A DNA stretch of 42,040 nt from Deltaproteobacteria bacterium (GTDB lineage: Bacteria > Myxococcota_A > UBA9160 > UBA4427). The position numbers and the translations under genes are program-made. Below the pieces are notes generated by a model that saw nothing but the letters and a program-made list of their open reading frames with translations, ran no database searches and was not told the DNA's origin. Positions 10,743 through 20,159 of the stretch are shown piece after piece (within the stretch, counting starts at the first letter, position 1; the number at the start of each line of letters is the position of its first letter). Where the stretch lies: contig JAFDDH010000009.1 in the NCBI GenBank assembly GCA_019310975.1, positions 1 to 42,040 of the forward strand, read 5' to 3'.

Positions 10743-11809
10743 CTTGCGTCCGCGCGACAGGCCGGCGGCGGATCTTCACTCACAGCTCGGCAGACCGTCT
10801 CGCGTGACACCCAGCCGGCATCGATCACCACTTCGAGGTTCTCCCGCGTGATCGGAACGGGCCGCAGCAGGATCGCGTCCATGCCGAGCCCGCGCGGGCC
10901 GTCTCGGTAGATCGTCGCGGCATCGATCTCGCCGGCCGGACGACCGCGCGCCAGCTCCAATGCCACATGCGCCGCGATCTTGCCGAGTGCCCGAGCATCC
11001 TTCCAGACACTCACCGTCTGCAGTCCGCGAGCCACCCGATTGAGCGCGGCATGGTCGCCGTCCTGTCCGGATACCGGCACCCCCTGCAGACCCTGTGCGG
11101 AGAGCGCGGCCACGACAGCGCCCGCCATCCCGTCATTCGAGCAGACCACCGCATCGACGCGATCGTCGTTGGCTGTCAGGATCTGCTCCATTACGCGCTG
11201 TGCGACCTCGGGCAGCCAGCCATCCACGTACTGCTCGCCCACCACTTCGATCCGACCCGCGTCGATGGACGGACGCAACACCTCCAACTGTCCCGCATGC
11301 ACGAAGTCGGCATTCGGATCCTGGGCCGAACCCTTGATGAATACGTAGCGGCCGTTCGGGCGCACCGCCTGCAGCGAGCGCGCCTGCAGCCGCCCGACCT
11401 CGACGTTGTCGAATGAGATGTAGAAGACACCGGGCGCCTCTACGAGCCGATCGTACGCAATCACCGGGATTCGCTCGGCACGAGCCAGCGCAAGCGCCGG
11501 GTGGATGGCATCCGCGTCCTGCGCAAGCACGACGAGCACATCAGCACCGCGCGCGATCAATCCCTCGATGTCGGCGATCTGCTTTTCGCTCGAGCTCTGT
11601 GCGTCACTGGAGAGATAACGAGCCCCCGCTGCATCGAGGGCGTCGCGGATGGCTGCCTCGTCGGTCTTCCAGCGCTCCTCCTGGAAGTTCGACCAGCTCA
11701 CGCCCACCACGATTCGGCCGTCCGTGCCGGACGCCTGGCCCACGCACGGCAGGAGCAGCAGCAGAATGCACACGCTCGTGAGCAGACGGCCAAGGGGGAA
11801 GAGGCGCAT
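10739..11809 (-). CDS. xylF: D-xylose-type periplasmic substrate-binding protein
   Basis: Signal peptide then [39 protein letters not shown]...[10 protein letters not shown]...[14 protein letters not shown], typical XylF; start reassigned to ATG at 11809. Confidence 0.93.
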   Translation of the reverse strand: MRLFPLGRLLTSVCILLLLLPCVGQASGTDGRIVVGVSWSNFQEERWKTDEAAIRDALDAAGARYLSSDAQSSSEKQIADIEGLIARGADVLVVLAQDADAIHPALALARAERIPVIAYDRLVEAPGVFYISFDNVEVGRLQARSLQAVRPNGRYVFIKGSAQDPNADFVHAGQLEVLRPSIDAGRIEVVGEQYVDGWLPEVAQRVMEQILTANDDRVDAVVCSNDGMAGAVVAALSAQGLQGVPVSGQDGDHAALNRVARGLQTVSVWKDARALGKIAAHVALELARGRPAGEIDAATIYRDGPRGLGMDAILLRPVPITRENLEVVIDAGWVSRETVCRAVSEDPPPACRADAR

Positions 11810-12072
11810 GCCCGAGAGGGAACCACGGGGCCGTGGAGGTGTCGAGACTGGCACGCGAATGCGTTGCCTCGGAAACCAGCTTCGTGCCATCGGGGTCGGG
11901 TCGACTCGGCGGCCCCCGGTGGCTATACCACGCAGTCGAGGCGCCACGATGGTGTGACAGCACCGGTTGCAGAGCCGGGATCGGACGTGACTTGGAGCGG
12001 CGAGAATCCCCCTTCCTCAAGAGCCTCAGAAACCGACCCGAGCGCGAGCCCGATTGGATCATCCGTCCGAGC

Positions 12073-13287
12073 ATGCCACCGCATCAGAAGTGGGGAAGAA
12101 GGCTGGGCATCCCACTCCTCGTGCTGGCGGTGCTCTGGGGCACGGCCGAGATCTCGCTGCGCTTGGTCACGCAGTTGGATGGCAATGGCAACGAATACTT
12201 CGGCGACACCCGGCTCAAGCCCTATCACCTACCGGTGGCGAGCATGACCATCGGCGCGATCGAGGCCCGCCAGGACGACAGCTATCTCATGTCGGATCCG
12301 GATCTCGGCTGGTCGATCCGACCGAACGCTCGTAGCAAGGACGGCCTCGCCCTTTCTGGCCACCTCGGCAATCGCACCGAAGATCCGGATGCTCTTGTCG
12401 CATCTTCGGCGCAACGCGGACGGCTACGCCTCGCCGTCTTTGGCGACGACTTCACGCACGGCAGAGAAGTCACTTACGCGGAGACCTGGCCCGCCGTCAT
12501 GGGGCAGGCCCTCGAGGAGACGGGACTTTCGGCGGAGGTCCTGAACTTCGCCGTTCCGGGCTATGGCGTCGACCAGGCGCTGCTGCGCTGGCGCAAGCAC
12601 GGCCGGTCGCTTCACTCCGATGTGGTGCTGCTCGGCTTCCAACCCGACAACACTCTCAACAACCTCTCGCTGATCCGCGAGATTCTATTTCCTGGCCACG
12701 GCTATCCCTACTCGAAGCCGCGCTTCGTTCTGGCCGGGGATGACCTGCGCCTGGTCAACTCGCCGGCCGACGGCCCCGACGAACTCGTGAAGCACCTGAT
12801 CGACTTCGAGCGCTGGAAGTGGGCTCGCTACGAGTTCTACTACGACCCGGCCGACTACCGATCGACGATGCTGCGCCGGAGCCGCTTCCTCAGCTTCATC
12901 GAGGCAAAGGCCACGCTCCAACGCGACATCCGAAGCATCGACATGTACTCGCCGAGCACCATCGGCGGCGCGCTCACGATCGCAATCATCGATACCTTCG
13001 CCGAGGAGGTCCAAGCCACGGGTGCCGAGTTCGTGGTCGTCGTACTCCCCAATTTGGGCAGCTTCGTCCATCCCGACGTGATCGGAGGACTGGCAGCGCT
13101 CCTGGTCGATCTCGACCTACGACATTCCGTCGTCGACGCAAAGAGCGCGGTGGACTCGCTCGGCGGACTCGGCGCACTCCGTGAGATCTACGGACCCAGC
13201 GGCCACTACACACCACGCACCCACGGCGCAGTCGGCGAGCTCGTCGCCTCCCGCCTACAAGAACAACACCCGCCCCCCACCCCCTAA
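12073..13287 (+). CDS. SGNH/GDSL-hydrolase-like protein with atypical catalytic motifs, membrane-anchored or secreted
   Basis: N-terminal hydrophobic segment; block I-like LAVFGDDFTHG; C-terminal SGHYTPRTHGAVGELVASRL resembling SGNH block V; start at ATG 12073. Confidence 0.72.
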   Translation: MPPHQKWGRRLGIPLLVLAVLWGTAEISLRLVTQLDGNGNEYFGDTRLKPYHLPVASMTIGAIEARQDDSYLMSDPDLGWSIRPNARSKDGLALSGHLGNRTEDPDALVASSAQRGRLRLAVFGDDFTHGREVTYAETWPAVMGQALEETGLSAEVLNFAVPGYGVDQALLRWRKHGRSLHSDVVLLGFQPDNTLNNLSLIREILFPGHGYPYSKPRFVLAGDDLRLVNSPADGPDELVKHLIDFERWKWARYEFYYDPADYRSTMLRRSRFLSFIEAKATLQRDIRSIDMYSPSTIGGALTIAIIDTFAEEVQATGAEFVVVVLPNLGSFVHPDVIGGLAALLVDLDLRHSVVDAKSAVDSLGGLGALREIYGPSGHYTPRTHGAVGELVASRLQEQHPPPTP

Positions 13288-13373
13288 CGGGACCCTGACC
13301 TGCCGCCTACCCAACCACACCAGAGTTGGCAAAGCCGCAGGGAGCGGAACAGAATCTACCTCGCGACGACCGT

Positions 13374-13516
13374 GGCCGGGGGGATGGACGCCTGGCACGA
13401 AATCAAGCGCAGTAGAACCGTCCCCAACAAGGCCCCGCACACCCAACGGCCACCCACGCCAAACCAGCGGTGCCCCCCACACGAGCCATTCGTGCCAGGC
13501 GTCCATCCCCCCGGCC
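13374..13516. repeat. Perfect 28-nt inverted repeat (arms 13374-13401 and 13489-13516) flanking an 87-nt spacer
   Basis: Left arm ggccggggggatggacgcctggcacgaa; right arm ttcgtgccaggcgtccatccccccggcc is its exact reverse complement; lies between convergent genes. Confidence 0.93.
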
Positions 13517-13579
13517 CTGGCAACCCACCAACCTTACTCCGCCAGCCCCCACCACCAATCAACCAGCGTCAGAGCCAGC

Positions 13580-14326
13580 TCAGCCGCGTCTCTTCTGCTT
13601 GCGCTGCTTGCCCCGAAAGCCCTTCCGCATGCCCGGTGGCATCTGCGCCATGGAGGCGGGCGGTCGCTCCAGCTTCAGGCTGTACCACTGCATACCGAAG
13701 CGCTTCATGTTCAGCTTGCGATTGTTCTGAAGGCGCAGAAGGTTGTCCTTGGTGGCTTCGTTGCTCTTCTCCACCTTGAGACAGCGCTGCAGCTGCTCGA
13801 TGGCCTTGTCGCGATTGCCCCGCTTCTCGAGCATCCAGGCGTAGACGTTATAGGGGAGCATCTGCTTCTTGTTGGCCTTGATGCAGACGTCCATCGTATC
13901 CCACGCCGTGTCGTAGCTCTTGCGCCGGTAGTGGATGGCGGCGAGGGCGAGCTGCGCGTCCGGGACGCGCAGGCCGGCCCTCTCGAGATACTCGAGGGCG
14001 CGGTCCTCCTTGTCCATCGCATGGGCGAGCACTCCCATCTGCGCGTAGATCTGCCCGGTGAGCATCACCTGCCAGCGGCCCCAGGAGAGCAGCTCCTCGA
14101 GGCTCTGAAGAGCCAGAGGCTGGGCGCCCGCCTGAAGCTGCTTCTGAGCATGCAAGAACTTCGGCTCGATGCGGCGTGCCACAATGCGCGAGAGCACGAC
14201 GAAGCAGGTGATCGCGATCAGCACAGCGAGAATGATGCCCATCGCCCACGTCTTCCAGAAGCCGAGCAGCGTGTAGACCACACCGACCAAGATGCCCAGC
14301 GCGATGGAGATCAGGATGTTGTACAT
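13580..14326 (-). CDS. TPR-repeat membrane protein (hypothetical)
   Basis: Two N-terminal TM segments, then TPR-like helices (ALEYLERAGLRVPDAQLALAAIHYRRKSYDTAWDTMDVCIKANK), basic tail; start at 14326. Confidence 0.7.
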   Translation of the reverse strand: MYNILISIALGILVGVVYTLLGFWKTWAMGIILAVLIAITCFVVLSRIVARRIEPKFLHAQKQLQAGAQPLALQSLEELLSWGRWQVMLTGQIYAQMGVLAHAMDKEDRALEYLERAGLRVPDAQLALAAIHYRRKSYDTAWDTMDVCIKANKKQMLPYNVYAWMLEKRGNRDKAIEQLQRCLKVEKSNEATKDNLLRLQNNRKLNMKRFGMQWYSLKLERPPASMAQMPPGMRKGFRGKQRKQKRRG

Positions 14327-14350
14327 GGGGACCGACCCTAGCAATCGCGG

Positions 14351-17300
14351 CTAGCCCGCGCTGCGAATGCCCCCGGGACCGCTGCCCGCCGCGCGAAGGC
14401 GGATGTCCGTGACCTCGCCGCCCTCTTCGTCGGGGGGCGTGCGCGAGAATAGATGCCTCAGGTCCTCCAGGATCATATATGCGCTCGGCACCAGGAAGAG
14501 CGTAATCAGCGAGGAGAAGGCGACGCCGAAGCCGAGCGAGATCGCCATCGGGATGAGGAATTGCGCCGACACGCTGCGCTCGAGCAGAAGCGGCGTGAGG
14601 CCCGCGAAGGTGGTCATGGACGTGAGTACGATCGGCCGGAAGCGAGCAGCGCCCGCCTCGCGAACAGCCTGACGAACGGAGGCCCCCAGCGCTCGCCGGG
14701 TGTTCACATAGTGCACCATGACGAGGCTCGCGTTCACGACCACACCCGAGAGCGCAACGATGCCGAATACTGACATCATGCTGAGACTTCGCCCCATCAG
14801 CAGGTGGCCACCGATGGCGCCGACCAGTCCGAAGGGAATGACGGACATGATGATCAGCGGCTGACTGTACGAGCGCAGCGGAACCGCCAAGAGTGCGAAG
14901 ATGAGAATCAGCGAAAGTGGAAGCGTCCGCTGCATGCCCTGTTGAACCTTGCGCTGCTCGCGCTGCTCTCCATCGGGCGCAAAGTTGAGGCCCGCGTGAT
15001 CGGCCATCAGCTGTGGCATGAAGTTCGTCCGGAGATCGCGCATGATCTCGTTGGCGTTGCCCTTCGAGAGATCGAGGTCGGCGGCCACGGTGATCACGCG
15101 CTGGCGATCGATGCGACGAATCGTCGAGTATCCGCGGCCGGTCTCGACCCGGGCCACGCTGTGAAAGGGCACCTCGCCACCATCCGGCGTGCGGATGCGC
15201 ATATTCTCCAGATCGCCGAGCGAGCGGCGCTCTGCCGCGGGGAAGCGGACCATCACACGCACATCCTCGCGGTCTCGCTGGATTCGCTGCGCCTCCTCGC
15301 CGTAGAAGGCCTGCCGCACCTGCCTCGCCAGGTCTTCGAGGCTGAGCCCGAGGACCTCTGCCGAGGGCAGAATCGCCAATCGCAGCTCACGCTTGCCCTC
15401 CTCGAAGGAGTCCTTCACGTCGAAGGTGCCGGGGTAGGCGCGCAAGTGCTCCTTCAGCGCCTCGGCGGCGTGCACGAGCTCCTCGACGTCTGGAGACTGC
15501 AGCCGCAGCGAGATCGGATCACCGACACGAAAGAGCGCCGAGCTGAAGGTCACGGACTCCGCATCGGGGATCTCCGGCACCTCCTCGCGCCAGACACGCA
15601 CGACGGCAGCGGACTCGATGGGACGACCCTCCCCGGAGAGCAGCTCGATGCTGACCTCTCCGAGATGGCTGCCGCCGGAGGACGAGCCCGAACCACGACC
15701 GCCCGTCGACGGCTGTGCGCCGACCGTCGTCATCACGTGCTTGACCATTGGCTCGTCGAGGTCGCCGTACTCCTGGTTCAATCGCTCGCGCATGCGCAGC
15801 GCTGCGGCCTCGACATCCTGCACGACCGCCGCCGTACGAGCGACGGGCGTACCGATCGGCATCGTGATCGACGCGCTCACATAGTCACTCTCGACCGGTG
15901 GGAAGAACGAGAAACGGATCGCCCCGGTGCCGACGATGGCGAGAGTCCATAGCAGGAGCAACAACCCGACGGAGACGGTCGTGTAGCGCCACTCGAGCGC
16001 GCGCTCGAGGGCGGGCCGATACTTTTCATCGATCAACCGCTGCATGCCGCCCGACATCGTGTCCTGGAATCGGCGCCAGCGCATGCTGACCGCATTGGAG
16101 GGTTCCGAGCGCTCTGCCATCCGCACATGGCCGAGGTGCGAGGGGAGCACCATCTGGCTCTCGAGCAATGAGAAGATCAGGCAGAGCACCACCACCACCC
16201 CGATGCCGCTGAAGATCTGTCCCATCGTGCCGGGCGCGAGCAATAGCGGCAGGAAGGCGGCGATCGTGGTGAGCACGCCGAAGATCACCGGAACGGAGAC
16301 CTCCTGGGTGCCGGCAATGGCCGAGTCCAGCGGATCCTCGCCGCGCTGCTGATGGGTGTGGACGTTCTCTCCGACCACGATGGCATCGTCGACGAGCAGA
16401 CCGAGCACCAGGATGAACGCGAAGATCGAGATCACGTCGATGGAGATGCCCAGCACCGGAAACGTTGCGAGCGCCCCCAGAAAGGCGACCGGAACGCCCA
16501 GGCTCACCCAGCCTGCGAGCCGCAGGCGCAGGAAGCACGAAAGCACGACGAAGACGAGCACGAAACCCTGGATCCCGTTGCGAGTCAGGATATCGAGTCG
16601 GTCGCGCAGGCTGCGTGAGCCGTCGGCCCAAACCGTGAGATTGATGCCCTCCGGCAGGTCCGGCCGCACGTCCTCGACGTAGGCCCTCACGGTCTTGACC
16701 AGATCGAGCACCTTCTGCTCGCCAACCCGATACACGATGATCAGCAGCGCCGGATCTCCATCGAAGCGGGCAAAGCGGTGATCCTCCTCGAAGCCGTCCA
16801 CGACGTTCGCGATGTCGCCCAGACGGAGACGCGTACCGTCCGCGCGGGTCAGCACCACGATCTCCTGGAACTCGTAGCCCGCGTACGCCTGCCCCTTGGT
16901 GCGCACGAGGATATCCCCCTCGGCGGTGCGAATGGCGCCGCCGGGCAGATCCAGGGACGAGCGGCGCACGGCTCGAACAACATCGTCGAAGGTCAGATTG
17001 TGACGCCGCAGCGATGTCTCAGAGACCTCGATGGAGATCTCATCGGCGCGCACGGCGCGCAGCTCCACCTGGGTCACACCGTCCAGCGCCGAGATGTCCT
17101 GACGAATCCGCTCACCAAACAGCTTGAGGCTGCGCTCGTCCGTGTCTCCGGAGAGCGCGAGGCGCATGGCCGTGCGACGAATCTGGTAGTGGCTGACGAT
17201 CGGCTTCTCGGTCTCGTCCGGAAAGGTGCTGATGCTGTCGACGGCGTTCTTGATCTCAGAGAGTGCTCGAGCGATGGGATAGTTGGAGATCAGCTCCGCC

Positions 17301-17578
17301 CCGACGTTGCAGGCGCCCTCCGCGGCCACTGTGCTGAGTGTCTCGATACCGTCGATGCCCTGGAGCTCGTCCTCGATCCGCAGGCAGACGCCGCGCTCCA
17401 CCTCCTCCGGCGCCGCACCGAGGTAGGGGACGGTGACCTGGATGACCTCGACGTTGATGTCCGGGAAGCTCTTCTGCTGCATCGCCGGCAGTGCCACGAA
17501 GCCGCCGATGATCATGATCAGCATCACCAGGTTGGCGGCGACGTGATTGCGGGCAAACCAGGCGATGATGCCCCTCAT
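14351..17578 (-). CDS. Efflux RND transporter permease subunit (HAE1/AcrB-like)
   Basis: 1075 aa; RND TM architecture, LGLLVDDAIVVGENV, duplicated porter/TM domains; ATGA overlap with adaptor gene. Confidence 0.96.
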   Translation of the reverse strand: MRGIIAWFARNHVAANLVMLIMIIGGFVALPAMQQKSFPDINVEVIQVTVPYLGAAPEEVERGVCLRIEDELQGIDGIETLSTVAAEGACNVGAELISNYPIARALSEIKNAVDSISTFPDETEKPIVSHYQIRRTAMRLALSGDTDERSLKLFGERIRQDISALDGVTQVELRAVRADEISIEVSETSLRRHNLTFDDVVRAVRRSSLDLPGGAIRTAEGDILVRTKGQAYAGYEFQEIVVLTRADGTRLRLGDIANVVDGFEEDHRFARFDGDPALLIIVYRVGEQKVLDLVKTVRAYVEDVRPDLPEGINLTVWADGSRSLRDRLDILTRNGIQGFVLVFVVLSCFLRLRLAGWVSLGVPVAFLGALATFPVLGISIDVISIFAFILVLGLLVDDAIVVGENVHTHQQRGEDPLDSAIAGTQEVSVPVIFGVLTTIAAFLPLLLAPGTMGQIFSGIGVVVVLCLIFSLLESQMVLPSHLGHVRMAERSEPSNAVSMRWRRFQDTMSGGMQRLIDEKYRPALERALEWRYTTVSVGLLLLLWTLAIVGTGAIRFSFFPPVESDYVSASITMPIGTPVARTAAVVQDVEAAALRMRERLNQEYGDLDEPMVKHVMTTVGAQPSTGGRGSGSSSGGSHLGEVSIELLSGEGRPIESAAVVRVWREEVPEIPDAESVTFSSALFRVGDPISLRLQSPDVEELVHAAEALKEHLRAYPGTFDVKDSFEEGKRELRLAILPSAEVLGLSLEDLARQVRQAFYGEEAQRIQRDREDVRVMVRFPAAERRSLGDLENMRIRTPDGGEVPFHSVARVETGRGYSTIRRIDRQRVITVAADLDLSKGNANEIMRDLRTNFMPQLMADHAGLNFAPDGEQREQRKVQQGMQRTLPLSLILIFALLAVPLRSYSQPLIIMSVIPFGLVGAIGGHLLMGRSLSMMSVFGIVALSGVVVNASLVMVHYVNTRRALGASVRQAVREAGAARFRPIVLTSMTTFAGLTPLLLERSVSAQFLIPMAISLGFGVAFSSLITLFLVPSAYMILEDLRHLFSRTPPDEEGGEVTDIRLRAAGSGPGGIRSAG

Positions 17579-18819
17579 GAACGCCCGCCTCCGACCGGCC
17601 GCTCATCTGGCTCCGGCGCGCCGGCATGCCCGCCGCCAGATGCATCGACCACGCGCACCGACATGCCGTCGATCACGGCCGCCAGCGGTGAGACCACGAC
17701 TCGCTCGCCCCGCGCAAGGCCCTTGCCGACGACGATCTGGTCGGCCTCGATGCGCAATACCTCCACTTCCCTCGGGTGGATTCGATTCTCGCCGTCGACC
17801 ACCCATACGCGTCCGTCGCGGTGCAGAGCGACACGCGGCAGCACGGTCGCCAGAGGAATGTGTCGGCCCCGGATCTCGGCCTCGACGAAGAGGCCGACGG
17901 CCAGTGGCGGCCGGGCGTGGCGCTCCTCGGGCGTGGCGTCCCGCGCGTAGGGATCGTCGACCCGCGCGATCACGTGGACCATCCGGCTGCGCGGATCGAT
18001 CTCGCCCTCGGTCCGGACCACGCGTCCGATCCACTCGTGTTCGCGGCCGGCGAAGGTCGCGCGCAGCGACACGACGGGACCCGGGCTCCCACCCTCCTCG
18101 GCACCCCGCAGACCCAGCAGGGGCAGGTCCACGTAGCCGAGCTCGGAGTCCGGTATCGGCAGCCGCACCTCGGCCTGGTCGACCGAGTAGATCCGGCCGA
18201 TGGCGGCGCCGCGAGTGACGAACTGCCCCACGGCGACGTTCTCGCTGCGCACGCGGCCCACGTAGGGGGCGCGCAGCTCCGTGCGATCGAGATCGCGGGT
18301 GGCCTGGTCGAGGCGTGCCTTCGCCTCGCGCAGGCTGGCCGACGCCACGCGATCCGCATTCTGGGCGTCGTCGAAGACCGATTGGCTGGCTGCCGAGCGG
18401 GCCGCCAGGCGCTTCTGGCGCTTGAGCTCCTTGCTGGCGTGGTGCACCTCGCTCTCGGCCCGCGCCACCGCTGCACGGGCACTCTCGAGCGCCACCTCGT
18501 AGTCGGCGCGGTCGATCCGCACGAGCGCCTCGCCGGCTTCGAAGAAGCCACCCGACGCCAGCGCGGGCGACACCCAGGCCACCGGCCCGGAAACCTGCGG
18601 CACCAGATCGCCCTCGCGGCGCGGCACCACCGTTCCATGCGCGCGCACGAAGAAATCGAGCGGCTTCGGCTCGACTCCCTGAATCCGCACCAATGGCAAG
18701 CGTGGCGTTCGCGTCGCCGGCTCCGTGGTCGGCCGCGTCGTGACGAATATCGCGACGCCAATCATCGCGAAGGCCAGCACCGCAAGCGGCAGCAGCGTCT
18801 TGCGCATTCGATCCGTCAA
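17575..18819 (-). CDS. Efflux RND transporter periplasmic adaptor subunit (MFP/HlyD-type)
   Basis: 414 aa; N-terminal TM, lipoyl/alpha-hairpin/beta-barrel pattern (RAPYVGRVRSENVAVGQFVTRGAAIGRI). Confidence 0.93.
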   Translation of the reverse strand: MTDRMRKTLLPLAVLAFAMIGVAIFVTTRPTTEPATRTPRLPLVRIQGVEPKPLDFFVRAHGTVVPRREGDLVPQVSGPVAWVSPALASGGFFEAGEALVRIDRADYEVALESARAAVARAESEVHHASKELKRQKRLAARSAASQSVFDDAQNADRVASASLREAKARLDQATRDLDRTELRAPYVGRVRSENVAVGQFVTRGAAIGRIYSVDQAEVRLPIPDSELGYVDLPLLGLRGAEEGGSPGPVVSLRATFAGREHEWIGRVVRTEGEIDPRSRMVHVIARVDDPYARDATPEERHARPPLAVGLFVEAEIRGRHIPLATVLPRVALHRDGRVWVVDGENRIHPREVEVLRIEADQIVVGKGLARGERVVVSPLAAVIDGMSVRVVDASGGGHAGAPEPDERPVGGGRS

Positions 18820-19544
18820 CCCGACCCCTCCGCTCCCGAGATGCGCCCCGCTCCGGCAAACGTCTTCGCGCGCAGCCCGGCGGCCGCGAAGGCGACCATT
18901 CGATAGAGCAGCATCTCATCGTCGATGCGGGGAGTCGCCTCCGTCGACTTCGTCGCCCACAGCTGAGTTTGTCCGCCGACCACCTGGACGAGCATCCCCA
19001 CCACGAATTGGAGATCGAGGGCGATCTCCTCGCGACTCCGATCCGGGAGGATCTCTGCCAAGACGTCGACGAAGCGATCGACCACCGGGCCGAAGAGCTC
19101 GACCTTGAGGTCGGCGAGCCGCTGATCGGGATCGGTGTGGAGCTGCGCCAGGATGTGGCGGGTGCGCCGACCGCTGGCGGCCTGCCACATGCGCCATCCC
19201 TCCACGCTCGGCCGCAGGAAGGCGTCGAGCACCTCGTCGAGGGCGGGCGAAGCGGGGGCCGAGCGACCCTGCAACGCGCCCAAGAGCTCCAGGCGGCGGG
19301 CGTTCATGGGCTCGATCCGGCGCACCAGGACCGCGCGCACCAGCTCGAGCTTGCCGCCAAAGTGGTAGTGGCCCGCCGAGACGCTGGTACCCGCCCGCTC
19401 GGCCAGCGCCCGCATCGACGTCCCCTCGAAGCCGCGCTCCGCGAAGAGACGCTCGGCGGCCTCCAGCAGGCGTGCCGGGGTGTCGTCGGAGGACCGCTCG
19501 GTGCGGGCGGCGGGGGCGGGGATTGGGGCGGTACGCGGCGGCAA
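18816..19544 (-). CDS. TetR/AcrR family transcriptional regulator
   Basis: TPARLLEAAERLFAERGFEGTSMRALAERAGTSVSAGHYHFGGKLELVRAVLVRR is a TetR HTH; overlaps MFP start by 4 nt. 5' end uncertain (TTG 19544 proposed; ORF extends to 19754). Confidence 0.9.
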   Translation of the reverse strand: MPPRTAPIPAPAARTERSSDDTPARLLEAAERLFAERGFEGTSMRALAERAGTSVSAGHYHFGGKLELVRAVLVRRIEPMNARRLELLGALQGRSAPASPALDEVLDAFLRPSVEGWRMWQAASGRRTRHILAQLHTDPDQRLADLKVELFGPVVDRFVDVLAEILPDRSREEIALDLQFVVGMLVQVVGGQTQLWATKSTEATPRIDDEMLLYRMVAFAAAGLRAKTFAGAGRISGAEGSG

Positions 19545-19558
19545 GCGGGCTCCAATTG

Positions 19559-19586
19559 GAACGATCGTTCGAAACGTCCGTTCGAA
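19559..19586. promoter_or_regulatory. Putative TetR operator: gaacgatcgttcgaaacgtccgttcgaa
   Basis: Contains perfect 12-bp palindrome GAACGATCGTTC plus second inverted pair TTCGAA-N7-TTCGAA, between divergent tetR and hemJ. Confidence 0.6.
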
Positions 19587-19706
19587 GCATAACCAGTGCC
19601 CGTCGGCGCGCCAGCCGAGTCGCCCAAACCCCATGATCTTCCGACCTTTTTCAGTCCAAGGGGAGCTAGACTGGGCGCGCCCGCCCACCTCGCCCACGAG
19701 AGACCC

Positions 19707-20156
19707 ATGTCCTATTGGATGGCCCTCGTCTTCCTCTGGCTGAAGGCGATCCACATCATCGCCGTGATCAGCTGGATGGCCGGCCTCCTCTACCTACCGC
19801 GTCTCTTCGTCTACCACTGCACGGAAGCCCCCGGCTCGCCCACATCCGAGACCTTCAAGGTGATGGAGGACAAGCTCTCCAGGCTGATCATGTTCCCCGC
19901 CATGCTGGTCAGCCTCGGCTGCGGGCTCGCGCTGATCGCGATGCCGGGCTACCTGGCCGCCGCCAGCCTATGGCTCTGGCTCAAGCTGGCGCTGGTGCTC
20001 GGGCTGCTGGCCGTGCACCGAGCGCTCCTGGTCTGGCGCAACGATTTCGCAGCCGACGCAAACAGGCGCTCGCAGAAGTTCTTCCGTGTGATGAACGAAG
20101 TGCCGACACTGATCATGATCGGCATCGTGATCCTCGTCGTGGTGCGGCCCTTCTGA
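19707..20156 (+). CDS. hemJ: Protoporphyrinogen oxidase HemJ
   Basis: 149 aa 4-TM protein: LWLKAIHIIAVISWMAGLLYLPRLFVYHCTE ... MNEVPTLIMIGIVILVVVRPF. Confidence 0.93.
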   Translation: MSYWMALVFLWLKAIHIIAVISWMAGLLYLPRLFVYHCTEAPGSPTSETFKVMEDKLSRLIMFPAMLVSLGCGLALIAMPGYLAAASLWLWLKLALVLGLLAVHRALLVWRNDFAADANRRSQKFFRVMNEVPTLIMIGIVILVVVRPF

Positions 20157-20159
20157 GCA

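Noticed and set aside
9516-10910. 464-aa + strand ORF opposite xylH
   Set aside because: Gln/His/Arg-rich translation typical of GC-rich antisense frames; xylH on the - strand is unambiguous.
13181-13562. Several overlapping ORFs on both strands across the inverted repeat (e.g. 13255..13506, 13356..13562, N-terminus of 13181..14341)
   Set aside because: Shared peptides such as PGGWTPGT and CQASIPPA arise simply because the inverted repeat is translated in both orientations; low-complexity composition and no start/RBS support.
14804-15952. 382-aa + strand ORF opposite the RND permease
   Set aside because: Antisense shadow of a conserved 1075-aa transporter with no independent domain evidence.
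19545-19754. Full 312-aa TetR reading frame as annotated by the ORF track
   Set aside because: The extra ~70 N-terminal residues have no domain content, overlap the hemJ start on the other strand and would place the palindromic operator inside the CDS.
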